Program-made: the position numbers and the translations under genes
The notes under the pieces: model-generated
What the model saw: the letters and a program-made list of their open reading frames with translations, nothing else
What the model was told of the DNA's origin: nothing
The model's database searches: none
Part shown: positions 57,832-64,000 of the stretch, piece by piece
Layout of the letters: every line of letters starts with the position of its first letter
Numbering within the stretch: the first letter of the stretch is position 1
DNA from: Agarilytica rhodophyticola
GTDB taxonomy: Bacteria > Pseudomonadota > Gammaproteobacteria > Pseudomonadales > Cellvibrionaceae
Assembly (NCBI RefSeq): GCF_002157225.2
Contig: NZ_CP020038.1
Location: forward strand, 6,158,991 to 6,222,990
Direction of reading: 5' to 3'
DNA: 64,000 nt

Positions 57832-58935
57832 ATGGCGGACATTATGGATAGAAGAGATTTTATCAAAGCAAGTTGTGCACTGAGTTTATTAGCAAGTTCT
57901 TCGCTCTTGGCTTTGCCCAAAACCAAGAAAATACTTGTCTTAGGGGGAACTGGTTTTTTTGGCCCAATACTCGTTGAAGAACTCCTTAAACAAGGCTATT
58001 CCGTTACCCTATTTAATCGTGGAAAAACCAATCCACATTTATTCCCTAAGCTTGAAAAGCTACGCGGCGATAGAGAAACCGCCGATGGCAGCGGACTTGC
58101 TGCACTGAAGCATGATAATCGACATTGGGATTGGGTTGTAGATACATGGCAAGGCTCGTCAAAAGCTGTTGCGGATACTGCTCAGCTCCTATCAGATAAA
58201 GTAGATCAGTATCAATACGTTTCAACCATTTCAGTTTATGACAAATGGGATAACATTGGCATAGCAGAAAGCGAACCGCTTAATCCACTGCCTAGCGAAA
58301 AAGAAGCAATCATCACCGACAACCGCTACGCTATAAGAAAGACCTTTGCCGAAAAAGCTCTCATGGAAATCTTGCCAGAGAGAAGCACATTTTTCCGCTC
58401 TCATGGCATGCGGGGAGCACGCACCACCAATCCAATCCATGAACCCTACTGGCAAGTGAAAATACAGCGTGGTGGCGATCTCGTATTACCCGCAGATACA
58501 ACGTATTATCAAATCACCGATATGGTCAGCCTGTCTAGATTTATGACCCATTGCAGTAACACGAGTAAACTAGGGGCTTATAACGTATGTTACCCACCCT
58601 TTTTATTCCGAGACTATATTCAATCTATAGTAGAAGCCACCAATAGCAAAGTACGGCTGCATTACATTCCCCAGTCATTTTTGCGGGCAAATAATGTGAA
58701 ATTAATTTACGACCACAACAAACCACCAGGAAGATATAGATTTGATGTATCAAAAGCACTTGAAGCTGGACTGAAGAATCGCCCATTTGAAGCCCTCTTA
58801 GAAGATCAATTACGTGGATACCATGAGCGCAACCCTAAGGGAGATTTTGTCTTTGGTCATCCAGACACTAAAACAATGTCAAGTGAACGTGAGCAGGAAA
58901 TTATCCGGCTTTGGCAGAGAGAGCAAAAGGGGTAA
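57832..58935 (+). CDS. Tat-exported NAD-dependent epimerase/dehydratase-like protein
   Basis: The protein has 367 residues. MDRRDFIKASCALSLLASSSLLA is a Tat signal; the start may be the fifth codon (ATG at 57844). The Rossmann loop GGTGFFG is at 38–44 (KILVLGGTGFFGPILVEELL). The family catalytic Tyr-x-x-x-Lys appears as YAIRKTFAEKALM. These are SDR/isoflavone-reductase-like NAD epimerases. Exported members are common but poorly understood. The DLH-like and epimerase-like genes flank a LytTR regulator, suggesting one regulated set. Confidence 0.82.
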   Translation: MADIMDRRDFIKASCALSLLASSSLLALPKTKKILVLGGTGFFGPILVEELLKQGYSVTLFNRGKTNPHLFPKLEKLRGDRETADGSGLAALKHDNRHWDWVVDTWQGSSKAVADTAQLLSDKVDQYQYVSTISVYDKWDNIGIAESEPLNPLPSEKEAIITDNRYAIRKTFAEKALMEILPERSTFFRSHGMRGARTTNPIHEPYWQVKIQRGGDLVLPADTTYYQITDMVSLSRFMTHCSNTSKLGAYNVCYPPFLFRDYIQSIVEATNSKVRLHYIPQSFLRANNVKLIYDHNKPPGRYRFDVSKALEAGLKNRPFEALLEDQLRGYHERNPKGDFVFGHPDTKTMSSEREQEIIRLWQREQKG

Positions 58936-58946
58936 TCCTTACTCGT

Positions 58947-59270
58947 TCAGATGAATTGATTCAGATAAGGCAGCCACCTTATGGTGACGCTGCCTATGAC
59001 AAAGACAAGAAAGAGGAAGCGCTTATACAAATACACGAGTACGTTCAAAGTGATATGTTGTATGTTGACTGAGCAATAGCGTGTATTGGATAAATCCTCT
59101 AGAAAGTCCTCAATCTGTTTTGCTTCCAACACTTTGGGATGCTGTTTATTGTGAAAATATATAACCCATTTCAACCAATGAATCTAGGTTTACTCTGATC
59201 GATAAGCCAAACCATTTTTTTGTGTATGTAGCCGAAGTTGATCAAGTAGCCGTGGCGAACCGGCAGGCAT
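58947..59270 (-). pseudogene. decayed integron integrase (intI relic, truncated, with two stop codons)
   Basis: From the ATG at 59270 the frame reads MPAGSPRLLDQLRLHTQ, then KNGLAYRSE, a TAA, T, a TAG, then IHWLKWVIYFHNKQHPKVL and SVNIQHITLNVLVYLYKRFL. This matches the N-terminal SAM-like (phage-integrase N) domain of integron integrases: the usual R-L-L-D-Q start, GLAYRTEKTY, HWI-FHNKRHP, and STQNQALNALLFLYKEVL. Two stops interrupt the usual EKTY region. Homology ends near 59013, so the catalytic C-terminal half is missing. The gene is dead. Its orientation, away from the attI and cassettes at 59479 onward, is canonical for integrons. Confidence 0.88.
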
Positions 59271-59501
59271 AGTCGCACGAATATCATCTATAATAATTTA
59301 TTAAAATAGCTGTATGTAAAGACAACATTTTCCATCAAAAGCTATCATCTGACAACACTAAGATCAGTAGACCTATTCTCTTGATCAGTTTATGATGACT
59401 TAAGCCTTTGAAATGCAAAGGGTAGATAATATTGATCAGGAGAATAGTGATAAGTGGAACAGGTCTCTTGATTAAACTGTTAGGTGCTTATGGTCGAATA
59501 A
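59271..59501 (+). promoter_or_regulatory. integron attI/promoter region
   Basis: This is the spacer between the intI relic and the first cassette. It ends with GTTAGGT at 59479–59485 (GTTRRRY core site), just before the cassette gene. A near-perfect inverted repeat, CTATTCTCTTGATCA (59373–59387) and TGATCAGGAGAATAG (59433–59447), lies within. By position it should hold the integrase and cassette promoters. Exact attI limits cannot be set by eye. Confidence 0.6.
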
Positions 59502-59852
59502 ATGATTTCTTCTTTTTTTAAAGTCTTAACTACTATAGCTATCATTTCTGGCGCGTTTTATTCAGCCTCAGTTTTCGGCCCCAATAAAGCCTTGGTCGCT
59601 GTGTGCATTTTGGCATTTGCGATGGTGCTATCTATATTCTTTCAAAACCTCAATTCTGCAGCACGCATTCTCGGTATCGGCTTTTTCATATTGTCGTTTT
59701 TGTCTTTCCTTTTGCTTATGCTTGCCGCAACGATGGGTGGAAGTTTCAATTTGTCCCCGAGCAACGAGAATATTGCTATATTTCTCGTTGTCATCAGCTT
59801 ACTTTCAAGTTCTGCTTTTGCTTGGTCAAATACTAAAAAAGAGACAACATAG
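59502..59852 (+). CDS. integron cassette gene: small membrane protein, unknown function
   Basis: The protein has 116 residues and three to four hydrophobic helices (TIAIISGAFYSASVFG, ALVAVCILAFAMVLSIFF, ILGIGFFILSFLSFLLLMLAA, IAIFLVVISLLSSSAFAW). The ATG at 59502 lies 17 bases after the GTTAGGT core, without a ribosome site, as usual for cassette genes. The cassette start CTGTTAGGTGC is exactly complementary to GCACCTAACAG of its own attC, as expected for a real cassette. Function unknown. Confidence 0.65.
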   Translation: MISSFFKVLTTIAIISGAFYSASVFGPNKALVAVCILAFAMVLSIFFQNLNSAARILGIGFFILSFLSFLLLMLAATMGGSFNLSPSNENIAIFLVVISLLSSSAFAWSNTKKETT

Positions 59853-59867
59853 GGTGTTTTTAAACGC

Positions 59868-59970
59868 ACCTAACAGGCGCTTAACTCGTTCCCTTCAGTC
59901 ACTAGGACAATAACACCACAGTGCTTCGCACTTTAACGCGGTATTATTGCCCGTTAGCTTTGCGTTATAT
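59868..59970 (+). other. attC recombination site of the first cassette
   Basis: This is a 103-bp site with R'' ACCTAAC (59868–59874), a nested imperfect inverted repeat (GGACAATAACACC and GGTATTATTGCCC, apex TTCG), and R' GTTATAT inside GCGTTAT (59962–59968). The 11-bp complementarity of GCACCTAACAG to the cassette start at 59477–59487 confirms the cassette ends. Confidence 0.85.
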
Positions 59971-59984
59971 TTTTAAGAGAAATC

Positions 59985-60233
59985 ATGGATATATCAACAA
60001 TTACAAATGTATTGAAACTTCATAAAAAGGCGTATTTCCTAGGGAGCTTTATACCTGTGATATTACTGTTCTCTGACGACAGTTTCCTCAAACGTCTTTC
60101 ATTGCTTGAGTTTAAGGAAAACTATATTCTTTGGATTGGTGTAGCTTTTTTACTTTCAGAAGTCCAAACCAAAAAAACACTGTCGAAATGTCGTTTGAAG
60201 CCTCTACTGTCATTGGCCTTATTAAAAAGATAA
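59985..60233 (+). CDS. second cassette-like gene resembling superinfection exclusion protein B, possibly frameshifted
   Basis: An 82-codon frame that starts 18 bases after GCGTTA of the attC. Residues 18–57 (LGSFIPVILLFSDDSFLKRLSLLEFKENYILWIGVAFLLS) resemble the two-helix N-terminus of SieB-type proteins. After EVQTKKT the sequence turns polar and the resemblance is lost; the +1 frame continues open to a TAA near 60280, so a frameshift is possible. No attC follows within 160 bp. Identification is from memory of the family pattern only. Confidence 0.4.
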   Translation: MDISTITNVLKLHKKAYFLGSFIPVILLFSDDSFLKRLSLLEFKENYILWIGVAFLLSEVQTKKTLSKCRLKPLLSLALLKR

Positions 60234-60391
60234 AAGGGATAAGTATTATCGCAATGTCCTCAGATAAGAAGACTTCTGAATAATTAGATAAAAAACATAA
60301 ACACAATGGCTTCAATGCGTCACCCTACCAGCTGAAGCCATAGTTATTGGAAAGCACAGTTATTGGAAAAACTGGTTAGTAGAAAGAATAA

Positions 60392-61468
60392 CTACTCAAA
60401 AGCAAGATACCGCTGAAAAAACGGCAGCATGTCATTTTCTACTCTGCCATAAGGTATCCACTTTCCAGCCCACATATCGCCGTTGAATTCTTCGGCTTGG
60501 TGGGCAATGCCGAGATCGTGGAGTGCTTGGGCGAAGTCTCTGTTACCTTCCACATGGGCAAAGTTGGGGTCGTGACGTCCCCAGTCGAAGCCTATTGCTT
60601 TTAGCTGGCGGAGCTTATCAATATTGCTCATCATATAGCGGATGAAGGCGAAGTTGTTTCTAAGTCGGGTAATCTGCTTTGGGTTTGCAACTCGCTTACC
60701 GTTTTTTATATCGATTATCCAATCAACGTAAAAGGGTGGTTTGCTTAAATTTGGCATAAAGGCTTGTGCCATCATTAGAAATGCATGGTCGTAGCCGCTG
60801 GCATTTTCTAAATCATCATATGATTTGGCAGTGTTGAGTAATTCCCAGTTTGGGAAGGGACTGATGATCCTTTTGCCATAACCTGTGCCTACTGGATGGG
60901 AGGCGTAAACGCTAGAAAATATATTAGGGTGGTGCATGGCGATTCGCAATGCGCCGTAACCTCCGAAAAAGTCACCACTGATTACTCGCGATTCACTTTT
61001 AGCAAGGGTTCTATAACGCCGGTCAATTTCTGGCACCAGTTCTTCAACTATATGGTCTTCCCAGCGTCCACCTACGGCGTTGTTACCGAAGAAGGTTCCA
61101 CTACCATATGTGGTTGTAAAATCACCGGCAACGAAAATAAATTCTTGAATGAGCCCTCTCTTTAAAGCGCGGGAAAATGTGTCTTGAATACGATCGTGTT
61201 CGGCTAGCTGACGATTGCTCCAATTTGCGTTGTGTAGATAATGAATAACGGGGTACGACTTATTGCTTTTAGAATAACTAGGGGGAAGCCACACCATTAC
61301 CTCACGTTCGGTTTTTAAGTTCACCTTATTTTCTGCCAAAATTGCAGATTCAAATTTGAAGCGCTCTATGGTCCAATCGCTTGTGTTGTATTTGGGTTGT
61401 TGTCCATAGCTAAATAGAGATAAGCAAAGTAATAGGGTTGTAATAAAAGGATGTATCTTAGAATTCAT
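60392..61468 (-). CDS. exported esterase-fold protein with altered catalytic residues
   Basis: The protein has 358 residues with a signal peptide (FITTLLLCLSLFSYG). The body follows the esterase D/putative-esterase fold: EREVMVWLPPSYSKSNKSYPVIHYLHN, EELVPEIDRRYRT, and YGALRIAMHHPNIFSSVYASHP. The nucleophile elbow, normally G-x-S-x-G-G, reads GDFFGG, so the Ser is Phe167; the codons are clear. The usual C-terminal GGHxW segment reads GDMWAGKW, with no His. It is likely a pseudoenzyme binding a ligand or partner. AGGAG lies before the ATG. The neighbouring AraC gene probably regulates it. Confidence 0.75.
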   Translation of the reverse strand: MNSKIHPFITTLLLCLSLFSYGQQPKYNTSDWTIERFKFESAILAENKVNLKTEREVMVWLPPSYSKSNKSYPVIHYLHNANWSNRQLAEHDRIQDTFSRALKRGLIQEFIFVAGDFTTTYGSGTFFGNNAVGGRWEDHIVEELVPEIDRRYRTLAKSESRVISGDFFGGYGALRIAMHHPNIFSSVYASHPVGTGYGKRIISPFPNWELLNTAKSYDDLENASGYDHAFLMMAQAFMPNLSKPPFYVDWIIDIKNGKRVANPKQITRLRNNFAFIRYMMSNIDKLRQLKAIGFDWGRHDPNFAHVEGNRDFAQALHDLGIAHQAEEFNGDMWAGKWIPYGRVENDMLPFFQRYLAFE

Positions 61469-61579
61469 GGTCAGCTCCTATTGAATAAACCATGAGTAGC
61501 TTGCGCGAATAACCAAAAGAGCGCGTCCTACCCGATCGGAAGGGACGAATTAGTATGAATTAGGACGGGTTAAGGTGAA

Positions 61580-62791
61580 TTAAGCAGTCACCTGCTTGGA
61601 TACAAGCGGATTAAGATGCCTTGCGCGATAATCGCTGGGACTGCAGCCAGCAAACTTTTTAAATGCGTTATTAAAAGTAGATTTGGAGCTGTAACCAACC
61701 TCAAAAGCCACTTGCAACACATTGAGATCTTCCCTATCAATCAACAGCCTTTGTGCATCTGAGATTCGGTGTCGATTGATCATTTGGTAAAAGTTTTCAT
61801 AGTCACTTTCATTGATCACTTGTGACACATCTTGAGGGGAGGCATTCAAGCGCTCACATAGAATACTAAGGTTTAGACCACTGTCATGGTGGATTTTTTC
61901 AACGCCCAGAAGTTGCTCTAATTGAGTGAGAATATTCTGCCGACGTTTATCACCTAGGCCTGATTTTTGATACTTTTTCTTCTCTTTCGTCTTTTCTTTA
62001 ATCTTTTCCTTAGTGTCAGTCGACGCATTCTCAAATAATACTTTGCGCTCATAGTCGAGGGCATTTTTTGCAAATGCCTGCCGTAAAACGGCATAAGCTA
62101 CATAAGCTAAACACGTTACCTGTAAACCGGCGAACAGGGTATTTAGCAACGCTTCCTCATCTAAGGCCCAGCAATACAGAACGCGCAGCACACTAACGAT
62201 GCAATTTGCAATTACGGCTACCACTAGAATACGTAAGGTGTTACTACCCAAATCAGATACTTGAGCGAATAAGCCTTTATTCTGCTCAATACGTTGATAG
62301 AACAATATTATGCATTCACGAATATAATAGGCAGATTGGAGCAGAAAAACGCCCACCATGAGCAGCATAGTGACATGCACTAGCGCATATTGCGGTGCTC
62401 CAGGCCAGGTTAATTGAGTAAAAGGACTACTGTTAAATAATGTTGCAAATAAAGGGACTAGCAGCAAAACACCAACTAAGATCACCACTGCATGTGGCAG
62501 AAGCTTGCGTATTGCAAAGGGATAAGTGTTATGACTTAAATCTTTTGCGAATGCCCATGCTAAAGGTGAAACCAGCAGCGAGAGCGCCATCACACCAAAT
62601 AGCCAGAACATGGTGAAGGGCATCTCGGGATGAATCATCAGCCACTCACAAACAAATCTCATTGTTTGTATCACCAGAAAGGCGGTAAAAAACCTCACCT
62701 TCACATCAGCTTTGCCATGCTGAGCAAGTAAAACGCAAAATAAGCTAAGACCAATAGCAACGGCGTATAGTGAGGATTGAAGAATTTCCAT
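61580..62791 (-). CDS. AraC-family regulator with seven-helix membrane N-terminus
   Basis: The protein has 403 residues. The first ~235 contain about seven hydrophobic helices. Residues ~290–400 are an AraC/XylS helix-turn-helix domain: LSILCERLNASPQDVSQVINE, NFYQMINRHRISDAQRLL, and VAFEVGYSSKSTFNNAFKKFAGCSPSDYR. A basic Lys-rich linker (KEKIKEKTKEKKKYQ) joins the two. Such 7TM-AraC proteins sense ligands at or through the membrane. It lies 111 bp upstream of the pseudo-esterase on the same strand. Confidence 0.9.
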   Translation of the reverse strand: MEILQSSLYAVAIGLSLFCVLLAQHGKADVKVRFFTAFLVIQTMRFVCEWLMIHPEMPFTMFWLFGVMALSLLVSPLAWAFAKDLSHNTYPFAIRKLLPHAVVILVGVLLLVPLFATLFNSSPFTQLTWPGAPQYALVHVTMLLMVGVFLLQSAYYIRECIILFYQRIEQNKGLFAQVSDLGSNTLRILVVAVIANCIVSVLRVLYCWALDEEALLNTLFAGLQVTCLAYVAYAVLRQAFAKNALDYERKVLFENASTDTKEKIKEKTKEKKKYQKSGLGDKRRQNILTQLEQLLGVEKIHHDSGLNLSILCERLNASPQDVSQVINESDYENFYQMINRHRISDAQRLLIDREDLNVLQVAFEVGYSSKSTFNNAFKKFAGCSPSDYRARHLNPLVSKQVTA

Positions 62792-63022
62792 ACCTTAGCT
62801 GTACCTTAATAATCACCTAGCTAACTAAACAGCTTCTGAGCAAGTTAGAATAATGGACACTGTCGGTTAAATAAAGGCACATTGCAATATTAAATAAAGG
62901 AGGAATTTACTCCTCCCATTGGCTTATAGATATAACAATATCTAACTTTTAAAAACGCTTATCATGATCTTTGCAGATACTTCGGAATCCTTTCCTATAA
63001 AATAACCGTTATATATCACTCA

Positions 63023-64000
63023 TTAAATAAAGGCGGGCAGAATTTTCTCGGCAAGCGTTTGCAGATAACCTGCTTCGTTATCATGGGCAGTAAATACCAC
63101 CATTAGATCCAGCTCTTCGATAAGAACGATAAATTGACCCCAACCACCCTGGGCGGATCTACTAAAATAACTTTTATTGCCATATTTCAAATCGGCACTC
63201 CACCAGAAATAGCCATAACCTTGTTTAGAAACATCTTTACCACCGTAGTGGAGCTCTTCATCAGTTGGAATGATAAGTCTGTCTGTTGCCTTGGCGATAA
63301 AGGCTTCGGGAATTAGCTGCTCACCATTCCATTTGCCTTTATTCACAGCGAGAATGCCAAATTTGACCATATCGCGGGATGTCATGCTTGCCATAGCCCC
63401 CGCTTCTGGCAAGCCATTCAGATGCTGCGGCCAGCGATAATTTGTAATACCTATTTTATTTAGCAGCTCTTTTTTTATGAAGTCTTCGGCGCTGCCTGGC
63501 ACGACAGCCTCGATAACCTGCATGACCAAGTCTGGATCACTGCCTTTATAAGAAAAGACCTGAGACCTTTTGGTAACCGGCGCGCTATGTTCAAGATAAG
63601 CCTGAGCGAGCTTCTGACCTTTTATCTGATCGGGATTTTTTCTGAGCTCGTCAAGCTGTTCCCGGGTAAGGCTAAGCCCCGAACTCATCATCATTGCCTG
63701 GTGCAGGGTGATCTTTTCTACACCCTCAACAAATTTTTTAGGATTCAGATCTTTTAAAAAGGTGACTAGAGGTTTGTCCAGGTCCGCCATAGTAAGATAA
63801 CCCAACTGCATAGCACGCCCTAGTGCTAAGCCGGTATAAGCTTTTGTCGCTGACGCCTGAAAATGAGGTAAGTTGATGCGACCACGTCGGTAATAAGATT
63901 CAAACAAGAGCTTTCCCTTGTGAGCAATAAGTAGACTGTCGTATTTACCATGTTTACCCTCAGCAATCTCCTTAGCCAGCTTGACAACCATGGCTTTATT
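63023..64000 (-). CDS. beta-lactamase-family serine hydrolase, 5'-truncated by window edge
   Basis: The frame is open to base 64000 (326 codons) and continues out of the window, so the N-terminus and any signal peptide are not seen. The catalytic SxxK motif is SATK in HFQASATKAYTGLALG. The second motif reads SYKGSD, where class C-like enzymes have YxN; the Asn is replaced by Gly. The C-terminus has GGWGQFIVLIEELDLMVVFTAHD, where HTG-like motifs usually lie. It is a putative periplasmic esterase or amidase. Family sure, activity unsure. Confidence 0.85.
   Translation of the reverse strand, partial: NKAMVVKLAKEIAEGKHGKYDSLLIAHKGKLLFESYYRRGRINLPHFQASATKAYTGLALGRAMQLGYLTMADLDKPLVTFLKDLNPKKFVEGVEKITLHQAMMMSSGLSLTREQLDELRKNPDQIKGQKLAQAYLEHSAPVTKRSQVFSYKGSDPDLVMQVIEAVVPGSAEDFIKKELLNKIGITNYRWPQHLNGLPEAGAMASMTSRDMVKFGILAVNKGKWNGEQLIPEAFIAKATDRLIIPTDEELHYGGKDVSKQGYGYFWWSADLKYGNKSYFSRSAQGGWGQFIVLIEELDLMVVFTAHDNEAGYLQTLAEKILPAFI

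Noticed and set aside
58947-59174. A stand-alone 75-residue hypothetical protein
   Set aside because: Extending upstream through two stops reveals an integron-integrase N-terminus, so it is part of a pseudogene.
1-64000. CRISPR arrays, rRNA genes, prophage structural genes
   Set aside because: No regularly spaced direct repeats, rRNA sequence or phage head/tail genes were seen.

Overview
The window looks like the chromosome of a marine or aquatic gammaproteobacterium. The evidence is gene content: a DUF3450–TtpC–ExbB–ExbD–TonB–TPR energy-transduction operon, thyA–folA next to lgt, ptsP–rppH, mutY–yggX, gcvT–gcvH, and a fused AAK–GNAT argA. Base composition is moderate to low GC. The Cellvibrionales/Teredinibacter neighbourhood is my best guess, but it is inference only.

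Layout. 1–7.8 kb: housekeeping and signalling genes (a BaiN-type flavoprotein running off the left edge, a solitary GspE/PilB-type ATPase, PhzF, argA, a receiver–TPR protein) with a 266-bp MITE-like element at 4192–4457. 7.9–23.5 kb: an accessory metabolic block. A four-gene minus-strand operon (TauE/SafE transporter, membrane-tethered FMO, MIO aromatic-amino-acid-lyase homologue, second FMO) diverges across a gene-free, A-rich 1-kb spacer from a group-A flavin monooxygenase and an exported vanadium-haloperoxidase-like protein that lacks both active-site histidines. It is followed by an MMPL/RND exporter with a LolA-like partner, and a TetR/peroxiredoxin divergent pair. 23.7–42.5 kb: conserved core (ilvD, TonB system, folA/thyA/lgt, ptsP/rppH, HAD–imelysin, gcv genes, mutY/yggX, tRNA-Phe).

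42.6–56.5 kb: an AT-rich accessory region, mostly minus strand, of small unrelated genes: a YopT-like cysteine-protease homologue, a PD-(D/E)XK-like protein, a Ser/Arg-rich repeat protein, isochorismatase, GNAT, a DLH-like protein, a second PhzF, a membrane protein split by a MITE, a GIY-YIG nuclease, a membrane receiver protein, and a broken acyltransferase. Four of these genes have GCGTTA 16–28 nt before the start codon, as integron cassettes do.

56.8–64 kb: a membrane LytTR regulator, a Tat-exported epimerase-like protein, then a decayed chromosomal integron: an intI relic with two stop codons and no C-terminal half, a putative attI, a cassette with a full attC, and a second cassette-like gene resembling SieB. 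The window ends with an esterase-like pseudoenzyme, its 7TM-AraC regulator and a serine hydrolase that runs off the right edge.

The most notable items are the integron relic, the lyase/monooxygenase/pseudo-haloperoxidase cluster with an unusual lyase selectivity pair, and the MITE insertion that can be excised in silico to restore an intact reading frame.
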